DNA of 64,000 bases from Mucilaginibacter sp. OK283 (GCF_900110415.1 NZ_FODR01000008.1:248001-312000), one strand, 5' to 3'. Shown: positions 17,166 through 25,315, counted from the stretch's first letter. Translations and numbers: made by a program. The notes: generated by a model from the sequence alone, not told the origin.

Positions 17166-17771
17166 TCAGGCGCTTATCTTCATAATCCTTCTCCTGATCC
17201 GCGAAAGCGAAACCGGGGTGATGCCTAAAAAATTGGCTATATAATGTTGAGGGATGCGCTGCATTACTTCGCCGCCAGTTTCAAGTAATTTATGGTAGCG
17301 TTCTTCGGGTGTTTGGGTGATGAAAGAGGCTACACGGTCTTCATAGCAAATAAGATAGTGTTCTGCCATTAGCCGGCCAAAGCGCTCCATTTTGAAACTC
17401 ATTATTTGGTTGGCGCAAACTTCCTGTAGGGCATTGTGGCTCAAGGTAACAATTTGCGAATCTTCCAAAGCCTGGATATAGAATAAACCTGGTTGGCGGG
17501 TAAGGAAACTTTTGTAGGAGCTGAGCATCTCATCCTCGAAACTAAAATAACCGGTTATTTCTTCGCCATCTTTAACATGAAAATACCTTACTGCACCCTT
17601 TACAACCAAACCAATGTGGTTGCATACTTTTCCCGGCTCGGCAAAGTTTTTTTTCTTTTTCAGAGCGGCTACTTCCAGGTACCTGGAAAGTATACTCCAT
17701 TCGTCATCAGTAAGCACTACATATAAATGAAAATGCTCCCTGAATTTGTTGAGGGCCGTTAGCGCGTCCAT
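17166..17771 (-). CDS. Crp/Fnr-family transcriptional regulator
   Basis: A 201-residue regulator with a cyclic-nucleotide-binding-like sensor (about 25-115, containing GLVVKGAVRYF) and a C-terminal winged helix (about 150-195, IANFLGITPVSLSRIRRRI). The regulated genes and ligand are unknown; many Bacteroidota proteins of this kind lack the Arg that binds cAMP. Its first codons overlap the end of the prenyltransferase gene by 13 bp, so the two are translated from one transcript. Confidence 0.9.
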   Translation of the reverse strand: MDALTALNKFREHFHLYVVLTDDEWSILSRYLEVAALKKKKNFAEPGKVCNHIGLVVKGAVRYFHVKDGEEITGYFSFEDEMLSSYKSFLTRQPGLFYIQALEDSQIVTLSHNALQEVCANQIMSFKMERFGRLMAEHYLICYEDRVASFITQTPEERYHKLLETGGEVMQRIPQHYIANFLGITPVSLSRIRRRIMKISA

Positions 17772-18613
17772 ATTCTATCTAACAGGAATAACACCGCAAA
17801 TACAACACTGGCAATGCCGTTGGTGGTCATAAATGCAAAGTTTACCCGGCTCAAATCGTTCGGTTTTACCAACAGGTGCTGGTAAATTAACATAGCGCAG
17901 AAAAACGCTATGCCTACGTAATATAAGATACCAACATGGGTAAATAACACCGGCATCATTATAAATAAAGCCGACAACACATGCAAAAACGTTGACAGCC
18001 GTAATGCATTTACTTTACCCAGATAAGCGGGGATAGAATGCAGGTTTTGGCTGCGGTCGAAATCTTCATCCTGCAGGGCGTAAATAATATCAAATCCGCT
18101 TACCCAGCATAAAACCGAAAGTGAGAAAAATATGGGTGTTAACGCAAATTCGCCCGTCACTACCAGGTAAGCGCCGATGGGAGCTAAGGATAAGCCCAGG
18201 CCTAAAACCAAATGGCATAATGCTGTAAAACGCTTGGTAGCACTGTAGCCCATTACCACAAATAAAGCAACTGGCGACAGGTAAAAGCACAAAGGGTTGA
18301 TAAAAAATGTGGCTGCTATAAACAGGCCGCAGTTGATCAATGTAAAGGTTAAAGCCGAGGCCGCGCTGATACGCCCCGCCGGGATATCCCGTTGTTTAGT
18401 GCGTGGGTTTTGGGCATCGATGTCCCTATCCAGATAGCGGTTAAAAGCCATGGCCGAGTTGCGGGCGAAGATCATGCACAGCACCATAAGCACCAGCTTA
18501 CGCCAATCGAACGTATGCTGCGTAGTAGTTACCGCCAAAAAAAAGCCGATAAATGCAAACGGCATGGCAAAGATGGTGTGGGTAAATGTTACTAATGAAA
18601 GGTATTTTTTCAT
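17759..18613 (-). CDS. UbiA-family prenyltransferase (MqnP/UbiA-like)
   Basis: A 284-residue inner-membrane prenyltransferase with about eight helices. Both Mg-diphosphate motifs are intact: NxxxDxxxD at Asn58, Asp62 and Asp66, and YxxxDxxxD at Tyr178, Asp182 and Asp186. The stretch DAQNPRTKQRDIP after motif 1 fits the UbiA-like group linked to the futalosine route to menaquinone (MqnP) better than E. coli UbiA. It would attach a polyprenyl chain to the quinone head group. menG, the last step, is at 22964. Pathway assignment is inferred. Confidence 0.85.
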   Translation of the reverse strand: MKKYLSLVTFTHTIFAMPFAFIGFFLAVTTTQHTFDWRKLVLMVLCMIFARNSAMAFNRYLDRDIDAQNPRTKQRDIPAGRISAASALTFTLINCGLFIAATFFINPLCFYLSPVALFVVMGYSATKRFTALCHLVLGLGLSLAPIGAYLVVTGEFALTPIFFSLSVLCWVSGFDIIYALQDEDFDRSQNLHSIPAYLGKVNALRLSTFLHVLSALFIMMPVLFTHVGILYYVGIAFFCAMLIYQHLLVKPNDLSRVNFAFMTTNGIASVVFAVLFLLDRIWTR

Positions 18614-18690
18614 GTTATATGTATCCCTTTTTATGGGGTTATTTTCGATGTTTATTTTAGATGTACACTGCGTTTACAAATTAAAGCAGA

Positions 18691-19104
18691 TCAAAAAAGC
18701 GCTGGCCCCGTGCGATTCCCCTCTTGAGAGGGGGGAGGGGTGTGTTCTGCAACATAGCTCTCAATTGTTCTTAAAACATTAGCGATATCTTTTCTTACTT
18801 CCTGTTCGGTAAAACGAATTACTGTTAAATCATATTTTGCAAGTTCCTGGTCCCGTAAATTATCTGCCTCAGCTTTTTCTTCGTGATTATGATAATGTCC
18901 GTCAACCTCAATCACCAAATTTAACTCACTGCAATAAAAGTCTACAATATAATTTAACAACGGTTTTTGCCTATGAAAATCAAAACCAAAGCCTTTTCCC
19001 TTTATTTCATTCCAAAGCAATACTTCGCCCAGGGTACTATCGTTTCTTAGCTTGCGGGCTAAGTCTTTCAGGTTTGGGTTGTATGGTATTATTTTGCGTG
19101 GCAT
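18691..19104 (-). CDS. DUF559 (restriction-endonuclease-like fold) protein
   Basis: A 137-residue protein of the DUF559 family, related to the very-short-patch-repair nuclease fold. Key patterns are IIPYNPNLKDLARKLRN, GFDFHRQKP, IVDFYC and LVIEVDGHYH, where the Asp, Glu and Gln of the PD-(D/E)xK-like site are expected. The start at 19104 matches family members; an in-frame Met at 19140 is less likely. The last residues (HTPPPSQEGNRTGPALF) are encoded by a palindromic repeat and differ from the family core. The gene is inside a repeat-bounded cassette. Nuclease activity has not been shown here. Confidence 0.85.
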   Translation of the reverse strand: MPRKIIPYNPNLKDLARKLRNDSTLGEVLLWNEIKGKGFGFDFHRQKPLLNYIVDFYCSELNLVIEVDGHYHNHEEKAEADNLRDQELAKYDLTVIRFTEQEVRKDIANVLRTIESYVAEHTPPPSQEGNRTGPALF

Positions 19105-19197
19105 AAATACGTATCGCTTTGCTTTAATGGCGTACAACACACCCCTGCAGCCGCACTTTCTTTCACGCCCCCTCTCGAGAGGGGATTTAAAAAAGCG
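18693..19197. mobile_element. Putative DUF559 mini-cassette with inverted ends and 9-bp direct repeat
   Basis: Exact copies of AAAAAAGCG at 18693-18701 and 19189-19197 enclose the DUF559 gene. Inside them each end has a palindrome: CCCCTCT-TG-AGAGGGG at 18718-18733 and the perfect CCCCTCTCGAGAGGGG at 19169-19184. Further in, AGGGGTGTGTT at 18736-18746 is matched in inverse by AACACACCCCT at 19136-19146. The arrangement resembles terminal inverted repeats plus a target-site duplication. Transposition is inferred, not shown. Confidence 0.5.
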
Positions 19198-19202
19198 ACA
19201 TT

Positions 19203-19826
19203 TTAATCCCTCGGTTCATAATGTGGTACCACAAAACTCTTATTAATATTATCTATAAAATCCAAAATCTCGTCCCGGCCCAATTGCAGCTCGGCCGAGG
19301 TGATGAAGTATTGTGGGGCTTCTTCAAAAGTTTCCAGCAGGGCTTTTTTAAATTTGGCTATGTTTTGGTCGGTTTTTACGCTCGATTGCTTGTCTGCCTT
19401 GGTGAAAACCAGTACAAACGACAAGCCTTTTTCGCCCAGCCAGTTACAAAATTCGATATCTATTTTTTGTGGTTCCAGGCGGCTATCTATCAATACCATA
19501 ACGCATTGCAGGCTTTCGCGCTTATCAAGGTAGTTATGGATAAATTTATTCCAGTTGGCTTTATTTGTTTTTGAAGCCCGGGCATATCCGTAGCCGGGTA
19601 AATCAACAATATACCAGTTGTCGTTAATAAAAAAGTGGTTTATCAACTGGGTTTTGCCTGGTGTTTGCGATGTTTTGGCTAATCCCTTTTTTTGCGTGAG
19701 CATATTGATCAGCGAAGATTTGCCTACGTTTGAGCGCCCTATAAAAGCATACTCGGCCTTAATGGGCGGCGGTAGCTTCGAAATTTGGGTATTGCTGCAA
19801 ATAAATTCGGCCGTTTTAACAATCAT
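19203..19826 (-). CDS. engB: Ribosome biogenesis GTP-binding protein EngB/YsxC
   Basis: A 207-residue GTPase needed for large ribosomal subunit assembly. Motifs are GRSNVGKSSL (P-loop, about residues 31-40), DLPGYG (G3, about 77-82), and TKAD (G4, near 145). The start at 19826 (MIVKTAEF) agrees with the family; a longer frame from 19859 would begin upstream of the -7 box at 19831-19838. That box is only 4 bp before the ATG, so the mRNA may be nearly leaderless. Confidence 0.95.
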   Translation of the reverse strand: MIVKTAEFICSNTQISKLPPPIKAEYAFIGRSNVGKSSLINMLTQKKGLAKTSQTPGKTQLINHFFINDNWYIVDLPGYGYARASKTNKANWNKFIHNYLDKRESLQCVMVLIDSRLEPQKIDIEFCNWLGEKGLSFVLVFTKADKQSSVKTDQNIAKFKKALLETFEEAPQYFITSAELQLGRDEILDFIDNINKSFVVPHYEPRD

Positions 19827-19830
19827 GCTG

Positions 19831-19838
19831 CAAAGGTA
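19831..19838 (-). promoter_or_regulatory. -7 box directly before engB
   Basis: The minus strand reads TACCTTTG (exact TAnnTTTG) ending 4 bp before the ATG at 19826. A TTG on the minus strand at 19855-19853 gives a short 14-bp spacing. Confidence 0.45.
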
Positions 19839-19937
19839 ATTATTTTTAACTGCAAGCACGTGGCAGCCTTAGGCTTGATGAACCAATGTGCCTTAGCTTG
19901 TTTACAATAGGTAAACAAATGTAAATGCAATAATACT

Positions 19938-19945
19938 TAAATTTG
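19938..19945 (+). promoter_or_regulatory. -7 box for the VOC gene
   Basis: TAAATTTG matches TAnnTTTG exactly and ends 20 bp before the ATG. No -33 element is recognised at the expected distance. Confidence 0.45.
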
Positions 19946-19965
19946 ATGTTTAAACATGTAAAAAA

Positions 19966-20454
19966 ATGAGCAATTATAAAATACCAGCCCAAACCCGCAT
20001 TGGCCATGTACATTTAAAGGTAAGCGACCTGCAAAAATCCCTTGATTTTTATTGCGGTTTGCTTGGTTTTGATAGAATGATGCTTTACGGCGATCAGGCA
20101 GCTTTTATATCTGCCGGGGGGTATCACCACCATATTGGTTTAAATACCTGGCACAGTAAAGGCGCTTCGCCCGCGCCGGAATATGCACCCGGTTTATACC
20201 ATACTGCTATACTTTACCCCGAACGTAAGGATCTTGCTGCAATTTTGCAGCGGCTGATTGATGCCAAATACCCTATCACCGGTGCATCAGATCATGGCGT
20301 ATCCGAAGCCATCTACCTGAATGATCCCGACCAAAACGGTGTTGAACTTTACTGGGACAGGCCAAAAGAAAACTGGCCACTTGATGAAAATGGCGATCTG
20401 ACCATGTTTACCAGGAGGCTGGATATTGAAGGGCTTTTGGCTTTAGTTAAGTAA
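19966..20454 (+). CDS. VOC-family (glyoxalase/extradiol dioxygenase fold) protein
   Basis: A 162-residue protein of the vicinal oxygen chelate superfamily, with metal-ligand candidates His14 or His16 in GHVHLKVSD, His at about 66-67 in the HHIG stretch, and Glu in GVELYWD near residue 124-126. It resembles the catechol-2,3-dioxygenase-like group but is shorter than two-domain CatE proteins. The actual reaction is unknown. It is monocistronic, followed by a strong palindrome. Confidence 0.85.
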   Translation: MSNYKIPAQTRIGHVHLKVSDLQKSLDFYCGLLGFDRMMLYGDQAAFISAGGYHHHIGLNTWHSKGASPAPEYAPGLYHTAILYPERKDLAAILQRLIDAKYPITGASDHGVSEAIYLNDPDQNGVELYWDRPKENWPLDENGDLTMFTRRLDIEGLLALVK

Positions 20455-20457
20455 TTA

Positions 20458-20563
20458 TCTGAACCTGGATTAAGCAGATTTTTCAGATTACGCGGATTTT
20501 TAAATAAATCTTCAATCAAGTCTTTTGTTAAAATCTGAAAAATCTGCTTAATCCAGGTTCAGA
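20458..20563. terminator. 32-bp-arm palindrome between convergent genes
   Basis: Perfect arms at 20458-20489 and 20532-20563 (starting TCTGAACCTGGATTAAGCAG) flank a 42-bp loop. It starts 4 bp after the VOC stop and ends 36 bp before the stop of the convergent DUF1080 gene, so it probably terminates transcription in both directions, though no strong T-tract is present on either strand. Confidence 0.6.
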
Positions 20564-20599
20564 AAAAATCCTATCAATATTGCAAATTGCTAAAACGTT

Positions 20600-21337
20600 T
20601 TACAACTCTTTTATCCTGATGTTCCGGAAATACGCCTTATGCCCGTGGTCCTGCAGGGCAATTAAACCGGTTTTAGCGGTGCCGTAGTCGGGATAGTCTT
20701 TCCATTTACCTTCGGCTTTTTTCTTGTTCCATTCGTCGGTCCAGGCCTCAAAAGCAATTATTTTCGATCCGTTTAGCCAGTGTTCTACATGCCCATTGTT
20801 GAATACTATTTTGCTGATGTTCCATTTACCAACCGGCTCCAGCTTTTTAAGGGTGTTGGGCAGGTGCATGGCATAATCGCAGCCCGTTTTTTGCCACTCT
20901 TCCAGTTTGTCGGGCCAGCCTTCATCGTCTATGATCTGGTATTCGGGGCCAGTGTTATAAGTGGCATGGTATTTCGGATCTTCAATTACGTGGTATAGTA
21001 CGCCGCTGTTACTGCCCTTATCAATTTTCCATTCCCACTCCAACTCAAAGTTGGTATAAGCTTTATCAGTTACAATGTCGCCGCCGGTATCGCCTTCGGC
21101 CGCGCCCAGGCAAACCAGGGCACCATTAACAATGGTCCAGTTTTTAACCTCGCCTTTTTTGTTGAAGCTATGCCAGCCATTTAAAGTTTTACCATCAAAA
21201 AGGTTTACCCATGGGCCCCTTTTAACAGCCGCTTTTTTTACGTGCGGCGGTACTTTTACACTAACCGCCGATGTTTGCACACAAACCAAAGCCGCCGCAG
21301 CCATTACCAACCCCAGTTTTTTCAATTGTTGTTTCAT
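20600..21337 (-). CDS. DUF1080 protein (3-keto-disaccharide hydrolase domain)
   Basis: A 245-residue exported protein with a signal peptide (about 1-25, ending in VQTSAVS). The DUF1080 jelly-roll domain fills residues about 40-245, starting at WVNLFDGKTLNGWH; it includes GSNSGVLYH and the GLIALQDHGH ending. Family members act on 3-keto-glycosides in the periplasm. It is 40 bp downstream of a Gfo/Idh/MocA gene on the same strand, a pairing consistent with oxidation then cleavage of a sugar. The substrate is unknown. Confidence 0.85.
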   Translation of the reverse strand: MKQQLKKLGLVMAAAALVCVQTSAVSVKVPPHVKKAAVKRGPWVNLFDGKTLNGWHSFNKKGEVKNWTIVNGALVCLGAAEGDTGGDIVTDKAYTNFELEWEWKIDKGSNSGVLYHVIEDPKYHATYNTGPEYQIIDDEGWPDKLEEWQKTGCDYAMHLPNTLKKLEPVGKWNISKIVFNNGHVEHWLNGSKIIAFEAWTDEWNKKKAEGKWKDYPDYGTAKTGLIALQDHGHKAYFRNIRIKEL

Positions 21338-21377
21338 TAGATTTGATTGAATTTTCTTCTGTCTTGACTCTTAATTC

Positions 21378-22751
21378 TTAACTCTTCTTCGAAACCTGCA
21401 TTTTCTCCGGATCCCAAAACATAGGGCTATTATTATAATAGCTATCGTTGCATAACAGGGCAGGTGCGGCAGCGCGATAACCAAATACGGCATCTTCGGT
21501 TACCTTGCCATTATTACGGATGGCAGTAAAAAAGTTGACCATGTGATCATAAGGACCGCCCATATAACCCTTATCGGCATCATACGTAATTTCTTCAGGC
21601 GGCAACATCTTTTTACGTTCGGCATAGCCAACACCGGCTTTCTTCAATTTATCTAAATAAAAGGGATCGTCGGATGCAAAAGTTTTGTTGCGTTTAAGGG
21701 TGACTTTATCCCACGTAATATCCATAGATCCTTCGCTGCCTACAAGTTTTAAATAGGTAGTGCCGCTGGTGCCATCCACAAAATTACACCTCAGCGAAAG
21801 GTTGAATGCCGGGTGCGCCTGGGTTTTGCCGTAATCAAAAGTGCCCAACAATACATCGGGCACTTCGCGGCCATCATTCCAGAAACGTAGCCCGCCCGAT
21901 GCATAAATTTTATTCGGCCCCATCGAGTCGGTTATAAAGTGCAGGCTCGAAAACAGGTGCACAAATAAATCGCCGGCCATGCCGGTGCCGTAGTCGGTAT
22001 AGTTTCTCCAGCGGAAAAACCTTTTTTCATCAAAGGGGCGTTTTTTGGTATTGCTGATGTAGGTTTCCCAATCCAGCGTTTGGGGCGATGCATCTACCGG
22101 GATGGGGTATTGCCAAACCTCCAGCGGTTCGCGGCGCGCCCAAAATCCTTCTGCATAATTCAGCTGACCGATAGCACCGCTTTTTAACAGTTCATGCGCT
22201 TTCTCGTTACCTAACGATGATACGCCCTGGCTGCCCACCTGGAAAATTTTCCCGGTTTCCTGTTGGGCTTTTATCACTGCCGGGCCTTCGGTAATGGCAT
22301 GTACCATGGGTTTTTCGCAGTACACATGTTTGCCCGCGTGCATGGCATCAACAGATATTTGCTGATGCCAATGATCGGGCGTGGCAATTATTACGGCATC
22401 AATGTCTTTACGGTTCAGGATTTCTTTATAAACCCTGGTGGTAAAAATATCGGCACCATATTTGGCTTTGGCATCTTTAAGGCGGCCATCATACAAATCG
22501 CAAACAGCTACCAGCTTTACGCCGGGAACTTTTAGCGCTGTATCAGTATCGCTGTTGCCCATACCACCAGCACCTATCAAGGCAATGTTAATCTGATCGT
22601 TAAGCTCATAACCCAATTGCCTTTTTAATATGGCGAAGGGTTTAACGGTACTTTGCGATGCAAACAGGCTGTTGCCAACCGCAACGGCGGCAGTGGTTGT
22701 GGTTAATTTTCTAATAAAACTCCGGCGCGAGGATTCTTGTTTTTCTTTCAT
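21378..22751 (-). CDS. Exported Gfo/Idh/MocA family oxidoreductase (Tat substrate)
   Basis: A 457-residue oxidoreductase with a twin-arginine signal (SRRSFIRK at about 8-15) indicating folded export to the periplasm with its cofactor. The Rossmann motif GAGGMG is at residues 60-65 and the active-site CEKPM is near 145-149. The C-terminal half is the alpha/beta domain of the family. It would oxidise a sugar using NAD(P). It forms an operon with the DUF1080 gene, 40 bp apart. Confidence 0.9.
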   Translation of the reverse strand: MKEKQESSRRSFIRKLTTTTAAVAVGNSLFASQSTVKPFAILKRQLGYELNDQINIALIGAGGMGNSDTDTALKVPGVKLVAVCDLYDGRLKDAKAKYGADIFTTRVYKEILNRKDIDAVIIATPDHWHQQISVDAMHAGKHVYCEKPMVHAITEGPAVIKAQQETGKIFQVGSQGVSSLGNEKAHELLKSGAIGQLNYAEGFWARREPLEVWQYPIPVDASPQTLDWETYISNTKKRPFDEKRFFRWRNYTDYGTGMAGDLFVHLFSSLHFITDSMGPNKIYASGGLRFWNDGREVPDVLLGTFDYGKTQAHPAFNLSLRCNFVDGTSGTTYLKLVGSEGSMDITWDKVTLKRNKTFASDDPFYLDKLKKAGVGYAERKKMLPPEEITYDADKGYMGGPYDHMVNFFTAIRNNGKVTEDAVFGYRAAAPALLCNDSYYNNSPMFWDPEKMQVSKKS

Positions 22752-22942
22752 AGATAAGGGACAATCAATTGATGTATAATTTTAATTTAAAGAAAGCCTG
22801 AAAAATTGTTCTCCTTTTAAAGGATAGCCTTGCTGCATTTGCTTAACCTTAAATTGGTTTTTAAAATTAGCGAATTGACTTAACATTTACACAAGCCTGT
22901 CAACTTAATCCAACCAGATAAAATCAATCAACATACAATCAT

Positions 22943-22950
22943 TATCTTTG
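22943..22950 (+). promoter_or_regulatory. -7 box for menG-porT
   Basis: TATCTTTG matches TAnnTTTG exactly and ends 13 bp before the ATG at 22964. A -33 element could not be identified. Confidence 0.5.
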
Positions 22951-22963
22951 CGCACATTATAAA

Positions 22964-23695
22964 ATGAGCAAAACCATAACTCCGTACAATAATGAGCAGG
23001 CCACCAAGAAAGAACAGGTGGCCGATATGTTCAATAATATATCAAAAACATACGATTTTTTGAACCATTTCATGTCTTTAGGCATCGATATCATCTGGCG
23101 CAAAAAAGCTATCAACGAATTAAAAAAAGATCGGCCCAAACTGATCCTCGACGTGGCTACCGGCACCGGCGATTTTGCCTTTGAAGCTTTGAAAATACTG
23201 AAGCCCGAAAAAATTGTTGGTGTAGATATTTCACGGGGAATGCTTGACATTGCTGAGCAAAAAATTGCTAAACGTGGCCTGGGCGATAAATTTGGAGTAA
23301 AGCTTGGCGATTCGGAGAAGCTGCCTTTTGCCAATAATGAATTTGACGCCGTTACGGTGGCATACGGTGTACGCAATTTTGAGAACCTGGAAGTTGGCCT
23401 GGCCGATATTCAACGGGTTTTAAAACCTGGTGGCAAAGCTGTGGTGTTGGAGTTTTCAAAACCTAAAGCATTCCCTATAAAACAGTTGTACAATTTTTAC
23501 TTTAACTATATAACGCCGGGTATCGGCAAGTTATTCAGTAAAGACTCCCGCGCGTATAGCTACCTGCCCGAGTCGGTTGCCGCTTTCCCCGATGGCAAAA
23601 ATTTTGTGGCTTTAATGGATAAAGTAGGTTTTAAAAATACCAAACACAGGCCGTTGGCGTTTGGAATTTGTTCGATATACACAGGCGTTAAATGA
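22964..23695 (+). CDS. menG: Demethylmenaquinone/ubiquinone methyltransferase
   Basis: A 243-residue class I SAM-dependent methyltransferase of the UbiE/MenG family. The SAM-binding motif DVATGTGDF is at about residues 64-72, and VAYGVRNFENL near 129-139 and LKPGGKAVVLEFSKP are family signatures. It converts demethylmenaquinone to menaquinone at the inner membrane, the last step of the pathway in this phylum. Its TGA shares bases with the ATG of porT (ATGA overlap), so translation is coupled. Confidence 0.93.
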   Translation: MSKTITPYNNEQATKKEQVADMFNNISKTYDFLNHFMSLGIDIIWRKKAINELKKDRPKLILDVATGTGDFAFEALKILKPEKIVGVDISRGMLDIAEQKIAKRGLGDKFGVKLGDSEKLPFANNEFDAVTVAYGVRNFENLEVGLADIQRVLKPGGKAVVLEFSKPKAFPIKQLYNFYFNYITPGIGKLFSKDSRAYSYLPESVAAFPDGKNFVALMDKVGFKNTKHRPLAFGICSIYTGVK

Positions 23696-24426
23696 TCAAA
23701 AACCGGTACCTCTTACTTTTATGCCTTTTATTTTGCAGCAAAATTTCGCTGGCACAATATGTACCGGCATGGGGCGGAGGGGCCGATCAGCAAGACCTGA
23801 GCTTTGGTTTTAGCTTTAGTTATGTAAGCAGCGACCTGCGGATAGTTAAAAAGCCCGACTGGCGCAAACCCTTTTTTGACGCCGCCACCAACAAAAACAT
23901 TACCGACTCGGTAAACAGCATAGGCTCAAAAAGCCAGCCCGGCTTTGCCATCGGCTTTTTAACCCGCTACACCTTAACCGAACATTTTGAAGTACGTGTA
24001 ACCCCATCACTGGTTTTTGCCGACCGGAACCTGAGTTATACTTACTCCAATCCTGACCAAAACCAGGTAAAGCAAATTCAAACGACTTCGGTTGAAGTGC
24101 CCCTTTCTTTCAAGCTAAAATCCGACAGATTGGGCGATTTTCGCGCTTATATTTTGGGGGGAGTAAAATACACCAAGGCCATCGGCACCAAAAAGGATGA
24201 AACCAATCTTGACCCTTTAGATAAGATGGTAAAAAATGTTGGCGGTTTTAGCTCCTACGAAGCCGGCCTGGGCTGCGATATCTATTTCGAATTTTTTAAG
24301 CTGTCGCCACAAATCAAAGTATCCAACTCCTTTGGCAATATCCTGGTGCCCGAAAATCACCCGTTTTCGGCGCCTATCAGTAAGTTGTCGTTACATACGG
24401 TGATGTTTAGTTTGTTTTTTGAGTAA
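23692..24426 (+). CDS. porT: PorT-family outer-membrane beta-barrel protein (type IX secretion)
   Basis: A 244-residue protein with a signal peptide (about 1-21, ending SLAQ) and an all-beta body ending in Phe-Phe-Glu near the C-terminus, as expected for an eight-stranded barrel. The sequence, length and position next to menG match PorT/SprT, a component needed for type IX secretion. It overlaps menG by 4 bp. T9SS cargo is represented here by the sorting-domain gene at 3324. Confidence 0.82.
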   Translation: MIKNRYLLLLCLLFCSKISLAQYVPAWGGGADQQDLSFGFSFSYVSSDLRIVKKPDWRKPFFDAATNKNITDSVNSIGSKSQPGFAIGFLTRYTLTEHFEVRVTPSLVFADRNLSYTYSNPDQNQVKQIQTTSVEVPLSFKLKSDRLGDFRAYILGGVKYTKAIGTKKDETNLDPLDKMVKNVGGFSSYEAGLGCDIYFEFFKLSPQIKVSNSFGNILVPENHPFSAPISKLSLHTVMFSLFFE

Positions 24427-24538
24427 AACCGTTTATTGCCCGGGTGGCTAAAACCCGCGTGCCGGCGCCCTCATCTACACGCGAAGCAACCGAACTCAAC
24501 CTTTTTTTTTAGCTTTGGCGTTTAAGCATATCGTATAT

Positions 24539-25150
24539 ATGAAAATTATTGCCATAGGCCGCAACTATGCCGAACATGCCAAAGAGTTAAATAACCCGGT
24601 GCCAACTACCCCGGTTATTTTCATGAAACCCGACACCGCGCTTTTAAAAGATAACAAGCCATTTTATCATCCCGATTTTTCGGAGGATATTCACCACGAG
24701 ATTGAATTGGTGCTTAAAGTGAGCAAGGAAGGCAAGCACATAGGCGAAAAATTTGCCGCCGGTTATTATGACGAGATAGGCCTGGGAGTTGATTTTACCG
24801 CCCGCGATATCCAGGCCCGCCATAAGGAAAAAGGCTTACCATGGGAACTGGCCAAGGCTTTTGATGGCTCGGCGCCTATCAGCAACTTTGTGCCCAAATC
24901 AAAATTTGCCGATATTTATAATATTAATTTCAAGCTGAATATCAACGGCGAAACCCGCCAGCAGGGTAATACCAACATGCTGCTTTTCAGCTTCGAGAGC
25001 ATCATCGCCTTTGTGTCCCGCTACATCACCCTAAAAAAGGGCGACCTGATATTTACCGGTACACCTGCAGGCGTAGGCCGGGTAAAGGTTGGCGACAGGC
25101 TGGAAGGATATATCGGGGATGAAAAAATGCTGGATTTTTGGGTGAAGTAA
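24539..25150 (+). CDS. Fumarylacetoacetate hydrolase family protein
   Basis: A 203-residue single-domain FAH-family enzyme. Metal ligands Glu54 and Glu56 lie in HHEIELVLK, and Asp near residue 86 in LGVDFTARD; GDLIFTGTPAGVG is the family signature near the C-terminus. Members are acylpyruvate hydrolases or oxaloacetate tautomerase/decarboxylases; substrate is uncertain. The start MKIIAIGRNY is preferred over a Met at 24515. It is cytosolic. Confidence 0.9.
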   Translation: MKIIAIGRNYAEHAKELNNPVPTTPVIFMKPDTALLKDNKPFYHPDFSEDIHHEIELVLKVSKEGKHIGEKFAAGYYDEIGLGVDFTARDIQARHKEKGLPWELAKAFDGSAPISNFVPKSKFADIYNINFKLNINGETRQQGNTNMLLFSFESIIAFVSRYITLKKGDLIFTGTPAGVGRVKVGDRLEGYIGDEKMLDFWVK

Positions 25151-25163
25151 GCAAGTTGCTATT

Positions 25164-25267
25164 GTAGAGACGCATAATTGCGTCTCCCGCATGCAAATCA
25201 CACACGCAAATTAACAATGCCGTGCAAACCCGCTCGTCTGCCGGGAGACGCAATTATGCGTCTCTAC
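25164..25267. repeat. 26-bp-arm palindrome (GTAGAGACGCATAATTGCGT type)
   Basis: Perfect arms of 26 bp at 25164-25189 and 25242-25267 enclose a 52-bp loop. It starts 13 bp after the FAH stop. Part of the arm (GGAGACGCAATTATGCG) is repeated at 13862-13878, so it belongs to a dispersed family. It could terminate transcription or be a REP-like element. Confidence 0.9.
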
Positions 25268-25315
25268 GTTAGGAAATAATAACATTATCAAATTAAAATT
25301 ATTCCGCTATCAAGC

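Noticed and set aside
18691..19140. Longer DUF559 start at 19140
   Set aside because: The first 12 residues do not match family members and begin within the right inverted end.
18693..19197. Classical insertion sequence
   Set aside because: No transposase is encoded; only the repeat-bounded DUF559 gene is present, so it is listed as a putative cassette.
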